From the NCBI RefSeq assembly GCF_001514305.1, contig NZ_KQ949114.1, positions 1 through 64,000 on the forward strand: a DNA stretch of 64,000 nucleotides, given 5' to 3'. The stretch comes from Streptomyces dysideae (lineage in GTDB: Bacteria > Actinomycetota > Actinomycetes > Streptomycetales > Streptomycetaceae). How positions within the stretch are numbered: the first letter of the stretch is position 1; the number at the start of each line of letters is the position of its first letter. The translations under genes and the position numbers were made by a program. Under the pieces are notes generated by a model, which saw nothing but the letters and a program-made list of their open reading frames with translations, was not told the origin of the DNA and ran no database searches. Positions 30,755 through 39,514 of this stretch are shown piece by piece.

Positions 30755-33037
30755 ATGGGGGACAGCAGGCTGATCCAGGGCCGGTACCGGCTGCTCGATC
30801 TGATCGGGCGTGGCGGCATGGGCGAGGTGTGGCGGTCGCGCGACGAGTCGCTGGGCCGGCAGGTGGCCGTGAAGTGCCTCAAGCCGCTGGGACCGCAGCA
30901 CGACCAGTCCTTCACCCGGGTCCTGCGGGAGCGGTTCCGCCGCGAGGCCCGGGTGGCCGCCGCCCTCCAGCACCGCGGGGTGACCGTCGTCCACGACTTC
31001 GGTGAGAGCGACGGGATCCTGTTCCTCGTCATGGAGTTGCTGGAGGGCCGCAACCTCAGCCAGCTCCTGGAGGACAACAAGCAGCATCCGCTGCCCGTCT
31101 CCGACGTCGTCGACATCGCCGACCAGGTGTCCGCCGCCCTCGCCTACACCCACCAGCAGGGCATCGTGCACCGCGACCTGAAACCCGCGAACATCATGCG
31201 GCTGGCCGACGGCACGGTGAAGATCTGCGACTTCGGCATCGCCCGCCTCGGCCACGACATCGGCTTCACCTCCCGGCTCACCGGCACCGGCATCGCGATG
31301 GGCACCCCGCACTACATGTCGCCGGAGCAGATCAGCGGCAACGATGTCGACCAGCGCAGCGACCTGTACTCGCTGGGGTGCGTGTTGTACGAAATCGCCA
31401 CCGGGGTGCCGCCGTTCGACCTCGACGACCCCTGGGCGATCCTCGTCGGCCACCGCGACACCCCGCCGGCGCCGCCGCGCAGCCACCGCGCCGAACTCCC
31501 CGAGTACTTCGAGAAGATCATCCTGGATCTGCTGGCCAAGCGCCCCGAGGAACGGCCGTACGACGGACGCGAGCTGGGCCGCCGCATCGGCATCGGCCGC
31601 AACACGCCGACGTATGTGCCGACCGTCGTGACACCCCAGCCGGTGTTCCGCCCACCGGAGTCCGCGGGCTCCCGGGAAGGGGTCCGCCCGCCCGGGCCGG
31701 CGCCGGCCCGCGAACCCCGGCTGCCGTCCTGGACCCGCGGCATGACCACCGGCCACAAAGCCGCCACCGGCGCCGGGCTGCGCGTCACACCCCCCGACGC
31801 CGGAGCGGGCCTCACCGGCGAGTGGATCCCCCGCCCGGCCACCGGCCGCCCCGACGACTCCGCCGTACCGGACGCCCCGCCCGCCCCGCCGCCGGAGACG
31901 CTCACCGCACTGGCCGGACGGCACAACGCGGGCCTCAGCCTGGGCCGGCTGGGCCGCTGGACGGAAGCGGGCGAGGTGCACCGAGCGGTCGCCGCCGAAC
32001 GCGAGCACCTCCTCGGCCCCGAGCACCCCGACACCCTCGCCAGCCGTTACGAGGTCGCCTTCACGCTCAGCCGCACCGGCCGTGCCGCCGACGCCCTGCG
32101 CGAGTACAAGCACGTCGCCCGCGCCCGCAGCCTCGCGCTCGGCCCCGACCACCCCGAGACGCTCGCCGCCCGCCAGGAAATGGCGTACGTCCTCGGCCAG
32201 TTGGGCCGCCACTTCGACGCCCACCAGGTGTACACGTCCGTGCTCGCCGCCCGCGAGCGCACCATGGGCGCCGACCACACCGACACCCTGCGCTGCCGCC
32301 ACAACCTCGCCTTCAACCTCAGCAGGCTCGGCCGCCTGGAGGACTCGTACCGCCTGGCCTGCGAGGTGGCCGCCGCGCGCGCCCGCGTCCTCGGCCCGAA
32401 CCATCCCGACACCCTGGTCACGCGCTACGAAGTCGCCTACGCTCTCGGTCAGTTGGGCCGCTGGCCGGAGGCCCTGCAGATCTACCACGAGGTCTCCGAG
32501 GCCCGCGCCCAGGCCCTCGGCCCCGACCACCCCGACACCCTCGCCGCCCGCTACGAGGTCGGCATCAGCCTCGGCCGCCTCGGCCGCAGCTCGGAGGCGC
32601 TCCAGCTGTACCGCGAGCTGATCGACGACCGCACCCGCGTCCACGGCCCCGCCCACCCCGAGACCCTCCGCGCCCGCCACGGCCTGGGCGTCAACCTCGG
32701 CCGCCTCGGCCGCTGGGAGGAGGCCCTCGCCGAGTCCCGCGACGTGTGCGCGATCCGCGAGCGGGTCCTCGGCCCCGAGCACCCGGACACGCTGGTCAGC
32801 CGGCGGGAGGTCGCGGTCGGTCTCGGCTGGCTCGGCCGCTGGGCGGACGCCCTCACCGAGTACCGCCGGGTGGCTGCCGCCCGCGAGCAGGTCCTGGGCA
32901 CCGACCACCCCGACACACTCGCCAGCCGCAACGACGAGGCGCACTGCCTGGAACAGCTCGGCCGGGGCGCGGAAGCCGTGGAGCTGTACCGCAGAGTGGC
33001 GGTGCTGCGGCAGCAGCGGGCCACGGGCAGTCACTGA
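30755..33037 (+). CDS. Serine/threonine protein kinase with C-terminal TPR array
   Basis: 760-aa protein. Residues 10-280 form a Hanks-type kinase: glycine loop IGRGGMGEVW, ATP Lys40 (VAVKCLKPL), catalytic HRDLKPANI (Asp141) and DFG (Asp159), activation segment to GTPHYMSPEQ. A Pro-rich linker (about 290-380) leads to eight or nine 42-residue TPR-like repeats, each with a helix of the type LGRLGRWxEA and a turn GPxHPDTL. There is no transmembrane segment or PASTA domain, so it is a soluble kinase whose TPRs probably bind partners. The start at 30755 is inferred from the family N terminus RLIQGRYRLLDLIG; the ribosome-binding site is poor. Confidence 0.9.
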   Translation: MGDSRLIQGRYRLLDLIGRGGMGEVWRSRDESLGRQVAVKCLKPLGPQHDQSFTRVLRERFRREARVAAALQHRGVTVVHDFGESDGILFLVMELLEGRNLSQLLEDNKQHPLPVSDVVDIADQVSAALAYTHQQGIVHRDLKPANIMRLADGTVKICDFGIARLGHDIGFTSRLTGTGIAMGTPHYMSPEQISGNDVDQRSDLYSLGCVLYEIATGVPPFDLDDPWAILVGHRDTPPAPPRSHRAELPEYFEKIILDLLAKRPEERPYDGRELGRRIGIGRNTPTYVPTVVTPQPVFRPPESAGSREGVRPPGPAPAREPRLPSWTRGMTTGHKAATGAGLRVTPPDAGAGLTGEWIPRPATGRPDDSAVPDAPPAPPPETLTALAGRHNAGLSLGRLGRWTEAGEVHRAVAAEREHLLGPEHPDTLASRYEVAFTLSRTGRAADALREYKHVARARSLALGPDHPETLAARQEMAYVLGQLGRHFDAHQVYTSVLAARERTMGADHTDTLRCRHNLAFNLSRLGRLEDSYRLACEVAAARARVLGPNHPDTLVTRYEVAYALGQLGRWPEALQIYHEVSEARAQALGPDHPDTLAARYEVGISLGRLGRSSEALQLYRELIDDRTRVHGPAHPETLRARHGLGVNLGRLGRWEEALAESRDVCAIRERVLGPEHPDTLVSRREVAVGLGWLGRWADALTEYRRVAAAREQVLGTDHPDTLASRNDEAHCLEQLGRGAEAVELYRRVAVLRQQRATGSH

Positions 33038-33092
33038 CCTCCCGCGCACTCCACCTCTGGCTGACCTGGATCACCCCGTGTTACGAAGAACC

Positions 33093-34658
33093 ATGCCTGC
33101 ACTCGAGGGACACCGTACGTACGACGCCGTCATCGTCGGCGGAGGCCACAACGGCCTGGTCGCCGCCGCCTACCTGGCCCGGGCCGGCCGGTCCGTGCTG
33201 GTGCTGGAGCGGCTGGACCACACGGGGGGCGCCGCCGTCTCCACGCGCCCGTTCGCCGGTGTCGACGCCCGGCTGTCGCGGTACTCGTACCTGGTCAGCC
33301 TGCTCCCGAAGAAGATCGTCCGGGACCTGGGCCTGACCTTCCGCGTCCGCGGGCGCACCATCTCCTCGTACACCCCCGTCGAGCGGGACGGACAGCCCAC
33401 GGGCCTGCTGGTCGGCGGCGGCGAGCGGCGCACCCGGGAGGCGTTCGCGAAGCTCACGGGCGGCGAACGCGAGTACCAGGCCTGGCAGCGGTTCTACGGC
33501 ATGACCGGCCGGGTCGCCCAGCGGGTGTTCCCCACCCTCACCGAACCCCTCCCGACCCGCGACGACCTGCGCCGCCGCGTCGACGACGAGGAAGCCTGGC
33601 GGACCCTCTTCGAGGAACCGATCGGCGTCGCCGTCGAGGACCGCTTCGCGGACGACCTGGTCCGCGGCGTGGTCCTGACGGACGCCCTCATCGGCACCTT
33701 CGCCGACGCCCACGACCCCTCGCTCAAGCAGAACCGCTGCCTCCTCTACCACGTGATCGGCGGCGGCACCGGCGCCTGGGACGTCCCCGTCGGCGGCATG
33801 GGCGCCCTCACCGACGCCCTGGCGGCCAAGGCCCGGGAGGCGGGCGCGGTCATCGCCACCGGGCACGAGGCGGTACGGATCGACACGGACGGGCGTACGG
33901 CGGAGATCACATATCGGACGGCCGACGGGGAAAGTGTCGTCGGCGCCCGCCACGTCCTGGTGAACGCGTCACCCCAGGCACTCGCCGAACTGATCGGCGA
34001 CACACTCCCGGCCCCCGCCGAGGGCGCCCAGCTCAAGGTGAACATGCTGCTCAAGCGCCTGCCCAAGCTGCGCGACACCTCGGTGGACCCGCGTGAGGCG
34101 TTCTCCGGCACCTTCCACATCGCCGAGGGTTACGAACAACTGGCCGTCGCCCACGCCCAGGCCGACGCCGGTGAGCTGCCCGCCGCCCCGCCCTCCGAGA
34201 TCTACTGCCACTCGCTGACCGACCCGACGATCCTCGGCCCGGACCTCGTCGAGCAGGGCTACCAGACCCTCACCCTGTTCGGCCTGCACACGCCCGCCCG
34301 GCTCTTCGACCGGGACAACGACGCCGTACGCGACGAACTGCTGAAGTCGACGCTCGCCCAACTCGACGCCCACCTCGCCGAACCGCTCGCCGACTGCCTG
34401 GCCACGGACGCGGACGGGCGCCCGTGCATCGAGGCGAAGACCCCGCTGGACCTGGAACGCGACCTGCGCCTGCCCGGCGGCAACATCTTCCACCGCGACC
34501 TGTCCTGGCCGTACGCCGAGGACGGCACCGGCGCCTGGGGCGTGGCGACCCGGCACGCCAACGTGCTGCTGTGCGGGGCGGGAGCGGTGCGCGGGGGAGG
34601 GGTGAGCGGGGTGCCGGGGCACAACGCCGCGATGGCGGTGCTGGAGGGCGACGACTGA
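33093..34658 (+). CDS. FAD-dependent phytoene-desaturase-like oxidoreductase
   Basis: 521-aa flavoprotein. The N-terminal dinucleotide motif YDAVIVGGGHNGLVAAAYLA is typical of the CrtI/phytoene desaturase-like and PYROXD2 groups, followed by LVLERLDHTGGAAVST. The C terminus carries the FAD-closing motif VLLCGAGAVRGGGVSGVPGHNAA. Substrate unknown; no carotenoid genes are nearby, so a carotenoid role is not implied. The ATG at 33093 is preceded by GAAGAA; a GTG at 33078 would add five residues. A methyltransferase gene follows after 2 bp. Confidence 0.87.
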   Translation: MPALEGHRTYDAVIVGGGHNGLVAAAYLARAGRSVLVLERLDHTGGAAVSTRPFAGVDARLSRYSYLVSLLPKKIVRDLGLTFRVRGRTISSYTPVERDGQPTGLLVGGGERRTREAFAKLTGGEREYQAWQRFYGMTGRVAQRVFPTLTEPLPTRDDLRRRVDDEEAWRTLFEEPIGVAVEDRFADDLVRGVVLTDALIGTFADAHDPSLKQNRCLLYHVIGGGTGAWDVPVGGMGALTDALAAKAREAGAVIATGHEAVRIDTDGRTAEITYRTADGESVVGARHVLVNASPQALAELIGDTLPAPAEGAQLKVNMLLKRLPKLRDTSVDPREAFSGTFHIAEGYEQLAVAHAQADAGELPAAPPSEIYCHSLTDPTILGPDLVEQGYQTLTLFGLHTPARLFDRDNDAVRDELLKSTLAQLDAHLAEPLADCLATDADGRPCIEAKTPLDLERDLRLPGGNIFHRDLSWPYAEDGTGAWGVATRHANVLLCGAGAVRGGGVSGVPGHNAAMAVLEGDD

Positions 34659-34660
34659 CC

Positions 34661-35548
34661 ATGGCGGAGTTCTCGGTACGGGGCTTCTACGACGGGCTGG
34701 CCGCCGACTACCACCGGATCTTCCCGGACTGGGACGTGAGCATGGCGCGCCAGGCCGAAGCGCTGAGCGGGTTCATCCGCGCACGGCTCGGCGAGGGGCC
34801 GCGGAGCGTGCTGGACTGCGCCTGCGGGATCGGCACCCAGGCGATCGGGCTCGCGCTGGCCGGGCACCGGGTCGTCGGCAGCGACCTGAGCCCCGACGCC
34901 GTCTCCCGGGCCGCTGCAGAAGCCGCGGCCCGAGGTGGTGGCCTGCAGGCGGCCGCGGCGGACATGCGCGCTCTTCCCTTCAGGGCCGCGACCTTCGACG
35001 TCGTCGTCTGCGCCGACAACGCGCTGCCGCACCTGCTGTCCGAGCGGGACATCGAGGCGGCCCTGTCCGGCATGCGGCGCGTCCTTCGGGACGACGGCCT
35101 GCTGTTGCTGAGTGTTCGGGACTACGACGAGTCCCGCCGGACCCGTCCCGAGGCGACCGCTCCCCGGGTGTCCCAGGCCTCCGACGGCCGGACGATCACG
35201 TTCCAGCTGTGGCACTGGCACGAGGACGGCGAGCGCTACGACCTGGAACACTTCCAGCTCCTGCCCACCGGCGGGAGCTGGGAGGTGCTGGTCCGCCGTA
35301 CCGCCTACTGGGCGCTGACCCGGAGCCAGTTGACCGACGCCGTGGCCCGGGCCGGCTTCACCGACATCACCTGGCACACCCCGGCCACCAGCGGCTTCTA
35401 CCAACCCGTGCTCACCGCACGACGGACGCCCTCCCCGAAACACCCCCTAGTCGGCCGACGGTACCCAGCCCGCCGCACCGATCCGCGCAGCGTCCGCCGG
35501 CCGGGCCACCGGCGGGAGCTCGCTGCTGCCGCAGCACCGCGCCGGTGA
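34661..35548 (+). CDS. SAM-dependent methyltransferase (class I)
   Basis: 295-aa protein with the class I SAM-binding motif SVLDCACGIGTQAIGLALAG (residues about 48-67), the acidic strand VVGSDLSPDAV and post-motif DVVVCADNALPHL. The last 40 codons, after about PVLTARRTPSP, turn Arg/Pro-rich and overlap the 3' end of the convergent serine-hydrolase relic, so the native stop was probably lost and the frame reads through. Substrate unknown. The gene starts 2 bp after the FAD enzyme and is probably co-transcribed. Confidence 0.85.
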   Translation: MAEFSVRGFYDGLAADYHRIFPDWDVSMARQAEALSGFIRARLGEGPRSVLDCACGIGTQAIGLALAGHRVVGSDLSPDAVSRAAAEAAARGGGLQAAAADMRALPFRAATFDVVVCADNALPHLLSERDIEAALSGMRRVLRDDGLLLLSVRDYDESRRTRPEATAPRVSQASDGRTITFQLWHWHEDGERYDLEHFQLLPTGGSWEVLVRRTAYWALTRSQLTDAVARAGFTDITWHTPATSGFYQPVLTARRTPSPKHPLVGRRYPARRTDPRSVRRPGHRRELAAAAAPRR

Positions 35549-36702
35549 ACCCGGTGTGCCCCGCGGTGCGCGGAGTGGCCATCGCGCCCATGTACCAGTG
35601 CTGGTAGAGCTCGAAGCCGAGGCCGTGCTCGTCACCGGGGAAGGCGGTGTTGAAGTCGGTGAACATCAGCTCCACCGACTCCCGTTCGAGGATGCGCGCC
35701 CGGCCGTACGCGCCGCCGTTGAGCAGCGTACGGGCGAGCACCGCGAGATCCCACCCGCATGAGAACACCCCGGCATGCCCGGCGACTCCGCCGAGGCTGA
35801 AGGCGTTCTCGTCGTGCACCTCGCCCCACACCAGCCCCCGGTCCAGGCCCGACCAGGGCTTGCGGGCGTCCTCCGTGGCCGCGATCTCAGGTTTCCAGGC
35901 GGCGGGCGGGTTGTAGCGGGTGCGGTGCATACCGAGCGGGGCGGTGATCTCGTCGTGGAGGAGGGTGTCCAGCGTGCGGCCGGTGATCTTCTCCAGGACG
36001 AGCTGGAGCGAGATCAGGTTCAGGTCCGAGTAGAGGTACGGTGCTGCCCGGCGGGTTCAGCGGCGCCTCGTTCCAGATGAGTTGGACCTTCTCCTCGTAC
36101 GTCGGTACGTTGTACAGGGGGATCCATGGACGGAACCCCGAGGTGTGGGTGAGCAGTTGACGGATCGTGATGTCTTGCTTGCCGGCCCGGCCGAAGTCCG
36201 GGAGGTACGAGGCGACCGTGGCCTCCAGTTCCAGTGGCCCCCGCTCCATCTGCTGCACGGCCAGCATCGAGGTGAACAGCTTGGACACCGAGGCCAGGTC
36301 GAAGACGGTGTCCCGGGCCATCGGGATCTGCCGCTCGGCCGGGAACTCGACACCGGTGTCGGTCTTCTCGTCGTACGCCGAGTAGCGCACCGCCATCCCG
36401 ATCGGCTGATGCAGGGCCACCGTGCCGCCGCGCCCGGCGAGCAGCACGGCGCCCGCGTACCAGGGGTGCGCGGGGGAGGGGCCGAGGAACGCCTCCGCGT
36501 CGGTGACGAGCCGGCGGAGGTGGACGGGCAGGAGCCCGGCGCGCTCGGGGGAGCCGTGCCGGAGGGTCGGGTGACCGGCGTCGGAGGCGGCTTCGGCCGG
36601 TCCGGCGGGGAACGGGGCGATGGCCAGGGCGCTCAGGGCGAGGGCTCTTCGGGTGAGCTGACGGCGGGTCAAGTACCGTCTTGAGGCTGCGTCTTCGGAC
36701 AT
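35447..36702 (-). pseudogene. Secreted serine hydrolase (beta-lactamase/class C family), frameshifted
   Basis: From ATG 36702 the product has a Tat-like signal (RRYLTRRQLTRRALALSAL) and the SxxK motif in FDLASVSKLFTSML. At about 36043 a one-base insertion in a C run (GCACCGTAC where GCACGTAC restores frame) breaks the expected GSTYLYSDLN segment; the protein continues in another frame with MHRTRYNPPAAWK and GGVAGHAGVFSCG. Near 35560, after GHTGFTGA, the expected C-terminal part is missing and the frame changes again, ending in VARPADAARIGAAGW and stop at 35447. One indel plus a C-terminal deletion make it non-functional. It is related to beta-N-acetylhexosaminidase-associated or esterase-type beta-lactamase-fold enzymes. 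Confidence 0.82.
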
Positions 36703-36769
36703 CGAGGATCCTCCCGTCGCACGGTGCGGCAAGTATCCCAGCTGTCCCGGCGCATCCCGGTGCAAGAAA

Positions 36770-36786
36770 TCTGACGGTGTATCAGA
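36770..36786. promoter_or_regulatory. Inverted-repeat operator TCTGAC-N5-ATCAGA (copy 1)
   Basis: TCTGAC GGTGT ATCAGA lies 43 bp before the nitronate monooxygenase start. The flanks AAGAAATCTGAC and TCAGAAAA are identical in the second copy at 55974. The arm length and spacing suit a TetR-family repressor of acyl-CoA metabolism. Confidence 0.55.
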
Positions 36787-36828
36787 AAAGGTCTTCCGTC
36801 GTCCGGAGGACTGCGGCATCCTGCGCCC

Positions 36829-37953
36829 ATGCAGACGGAGCTGAGCAAGAAACTGGGAGTCGAGCACGCCATTTTCGGCTTCACGCCGTTCCCCGCCGTC
36901 GCAGCGGCCATCAGCCGGGCCGGCGGCTTCGGAGTGCTCGGCGCGGTCCGCTACACCGCCCCCGACGACCTCAAACGCGACCTCGACTGGGTCGAGGCGC
37001 ATGTCGACGGTAGGCCCTACGGCCTGGACGTCGTCATGCCCGCGAAGAAGGTGGAGGCCCCGAAGAATCAAACACTGAGCGAGGCCGACGTGGAGGCGAT
37101 GATCCCGGAAGGGCACCGCCAGTTCGTCAAGGACACCCTCGCCAAGTACGGCGTGCCGGAGCTGGCCGAGGGGGAGGCGTCCGGCTGGCGTATCACCGGG
37201 TGGATGGAGCAGGTCGCCCGCACCCAGCTCGACGTCGCCTTCGACTACCCGATCAAGCTGCTCGCCAACGCCCTCGGCTCGCCCCCCGCCGATGTCGTCG
37301 CCCGCGCGCACGACCAGGGCGTGCTCGTCGCCGCCCTCGCGGGCAGCGCCCGGCATGCCCGCAAGCACAAGGAGGCGGGCATCGACATCGTGGTCGCCCA
37401 GGGCTACGAGGCCGGCGGCCACACCGGCGACATCGCCTCCATGGTGCTCACGCCGGAGGCCGTCGAGGCGGTCGCCCCGCTGCCCGTGCTGGCGGCCGGC
37501 GGCATCGGAAGCGGCCAGCAGGTGGCGGCCGCACTGAGCCTCGGCGCCCAGGGTGTGTGGCTGGGCTCCATATGGCTGACCACCACCGAGGCCGACCTGC
37601 ACTCGACCGCCCTGACCCGCAAACTCCTCGCCGCGGGATCCGGCGACACCGTCCGCTCCCGCGCCCTGACCGGAAAGCCCGCACGCCAGCTGCGCACCGA
37701 GTGGACCGACGCCTGGGACGACCCCAACGGGCCCGGCACCCTGCCCATGCCACTGCAGGGTCTGCTCGTCGCCGACGCCGTCTCCCGCATCCAGAAGTAC
37801 GAGGTCGACCCGCTGCTGGGCACGCCCGTCGGCCAGATCGTCGGCCGGATGAACAGCGAACGCAGTGTCCAGGCCGTCTTCGACGACCTCACCCGGGGCT
37901 TCGAGCAGGCCGTCGACCGCATCAACCGCATCGCCGGAAGGAGCGGCCAGTGA
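36829..37953 (+). CDS. Nitronate monooxygenase / NMO-family FMN enzyme
   Basis: 374-aa TIM-barrel flavoenzyme of the 2-nitropropane dioxygenase-like family. Features: GFTPFPAVAAAISRAGGFGVLGA at the N terminus (split here: AAAISRAGGFGVLGA), the FMN and catalytic-His strand QGYEAGGHTGDIASMVL, the phosphate-binding PVLAAGGIGSGQQVAAAL and QGVWLGSIWL. In acyl-CoA gene clusters such proteins often act as enoyl or nitronate oxidoreductases of unknown substrate. The GTGA overlap with the acyl-CoA ligase gene (37950) shows coupling, and an inverted-repeat operator sits upstream. Confidence 0.85.
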   Translation: MQTELSKKLGVEHAIFGFTPFPAVAAAISRAGGFGVLGAVRYTAPDDLKRDLDWVEAHVDGRPYGLDVVMPAKKVEAPKNQTLSEADVEAMIPEGHRQFVKDTLAKYGVPELAEGEASGWRITGWMEQVARTQLDVAFDYPIKLLANALGSPPADVVARAHDQGVLVAALAGSARHARKHKEAGIDIVVAQGYEAGGHTGDIASMVLTPEAVEAVAPLPVLAAGGIGSGQQVAAALSLGAQGVWLGSIWLTTTEADLHSTALTRKLLAAGSGDTVRSRALTGKPARQLRTEWTDAWDDPNGPGTLPMPLQGLLVADAVSRIQKYEVDPLLGTPVGQIVGRMNSERSVQAVFDDLTRGFEQAVDRINRIAGRSGQ

Positions 37954-39503
37954 CGAGCACAGCCCCCGCCGGTTTCTGGGCCCAGGCCGCCCAGGACCCC
38001 CACCGCATGGTCCTCGTCGCCCCCGACGGCGAACAGTGGACCGCCGGCCGCCTGCACGCCGACGCCAACCGCCTGGTGCACGGCCTGCGCGCGGCCGGGC
38101 TGGAGCGCGGCGACGCCTTCGCCGTCGTCCTGCCCAACGGCGTCGAGTTCCTCACGGCCTATCTGGCCGCCAGCCAGGCCGGGTTCTACCTCGTCCCCGT
38201 CAACCACCACCTGGTCGGCCCCGAGATCGCCTGGATCGTCGCCGACTCCGGCGCCAAGGTACTCATCGCCCACGAGCGCTACGCCGGCCCCGCCCGGCAC
38301 GCCGCCGCCGAGGCCGGCCTCCCGGCCACGCACCGGTACGCGGTCGGGGACGTAGAGGGTTTCCGGCCGTACGGCGAACTCCTCGACGGACAACCGGAGT
38401 CGGCGCCCGCCGACCGCACCCTCGGCTGGGTCATGAACTACACCTCGGGCACGACCGGGCGCCCGCGCGGTATCCGTCGCCCGCTGCCCGGCAAACCGCC
38501 CGAGGAGGCCTATCTCGGCGGCTTCCTCGGCATCTTCGGCATCAGGCCGTTCGACGACAACGTCCACCTGGTCTGCTCGCCGCTCTACCACACCGCCGTA
38601 CTCCAGTTCGCGGGCGCGTCCCTGCACATCGGCCACCGCCTGGTGCTGATGGACAAGTGGACGCCCGAGGAGATGCTCCGCCTCATCGACGCCCACCGGT
38701 GCACCCACACCCATATGGTCCCGACCCAGTTCCACCGCCTGCTCGCCCTCCCGGAGCAGGTACGGGCCCGCTACGACGTCTCCTCCATGCGGCACGCCAT
38801 CCACGGTGCCGCCCCCTGCCCCGACCACGTCAAACGAGCCATGATCGACTGGTGGGGCCACTGTGTGGAGGAGTACTACGCGGCCAGCGAGGGCGGCGGA
38901 GCCTTCGCGACCGCCGAGGACTGGCTGAAGAAACCCGGCACGGTCGGCAAGGCCTGGCCCATCAGCGAACTCGCCGTCTTCGATGACGACGGCAACCGGC
39001 TCCCGCCAGGCGAACTCGGCACCGTCTACCTGAAGATGAACACCGGCGGCTTCGCCTACCACAAGGACGAGTCCAAGACGAGGAAGAACCGCATCGGCGA
39101 CTTCTTCACCGTCGGCGACCTCGGCCACCTCGACGAGGACGGCTACCTCTTCCTCCGCGACCGCAAGATCGACATGATCATCTCCGGCGGCGTCAACATC
39201 TACCCGGCCGAGATCGAGTCCGCCCTGCTCGCCCACCCCGCAGTCGCCGACGCCGCGGCCTTCGGCATCCCGCATGACGACTGGGGCGAGGAGGTCAAGG
39301 CCGTCGTCGAACCGGCGCCCGGCCATGAGCCCGGCCCCGACCTCGCGGCGACGATCCTCGACCACTGTGCCGAGCAACTCGCCGGCTACAAGCGGCCCAA
39401 GAGCGTCGACTTCATCACCGAGATGCCCCGCGACCCCAATGGCAAGCTGTACAAGCGGCGGCTGCGGGACCCGTACTGGGAGGGGCGCACACGGCCCGTG
39501 TGA
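37950..39503 (+). CDS. Acyl-CoA synthetase (FadD-type AMP-forming ligase)
   Basis: 517-aa ANL-superfamily ligase starting at GTG 37950 behind GGAAGGAG. The P-loop-like motif MNYTSGTTGRPRGIRR, the EYYAASEGGG region and the hinge GDLGHLDEDGYLFLRDR are intact; the C-terminal catalytic Lys is in NGKLYKRRLRDPYW. It activates a carboxylic acid to its CoA thioester through an acyl-adenylate. The RKIDMIISGG motif and overall style resemble FadD enzymes of steroid or long branched acid catabolism; the substrate is not assignable. Coupled to the nitronate-monooxygenase-like gene. Confidence 0.9.
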   Translation: MTSTAPAGFWAQAAQDPHRMVLVAPDGEQWTAGRLHADANRLVHGLRAAGLERGDAFAVVLPNGVEFLTAYLAASQAGFYLVPVNHHLVGPEIAWIVADSGAKVLIAHERYAGPARHAAAEAGLPATHRYAVGDVEGFRPYGELLDGQPESAPADRTLGWVMNYTSGTTGRPRGIRRPLPGKPPEEAYLGGFLGIFGIRPFDDNVHLVCSPLYHTAVLQFAGASLHIGHRLVLMDKWTPEEMLRLIDAHRCTHTHMVPTQFHRLLALPEQVRARYDVSSMRHAIHGAAPCPDHVKRAMIDWWGHCVEEYYAASEGGGAFATAEDWLKKPGTVGKAWPISELAVFDDDGNRLPPGELGTVYLKMNTGGFAYHKDESKTRKNRIGDFFTVGDLGHLDEDGYLFLRDRKIDMIISGGVNIYPAEIESALLAHPAVADAAAFGIPHDDWGEEVKAVVEPAPGHEPGPDLAATILDHCAEQLAGYKRPKSVDFITEMPRDPNGKLYKRRLRDPYWEGRTRPV

Positions 39504-39514
39504 CTCGGTCGGCC

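Noticed and set aside
31900..33030. Regularly spaced DNA repeats resembling an array
   Set aside because: The 126-bp period is the coding DNA of 42-residue TPR repeats, not a CRISPR array.
30281..33049. A 922-codon minus-strand frame opposite the kinase-TPR gene
   Set aside because: Regular repetition only mirrors the TPR repeats on the coding strand; no recognisable protein features.
33093..34658. Carotenoid biosynthesis cluster around the phytoene-desaturase-like gene
   Set aside because: No phytoene synthase, cyclase or GGPP synthase is adjacent; the neighbours are a kinase and a methyltransferase.
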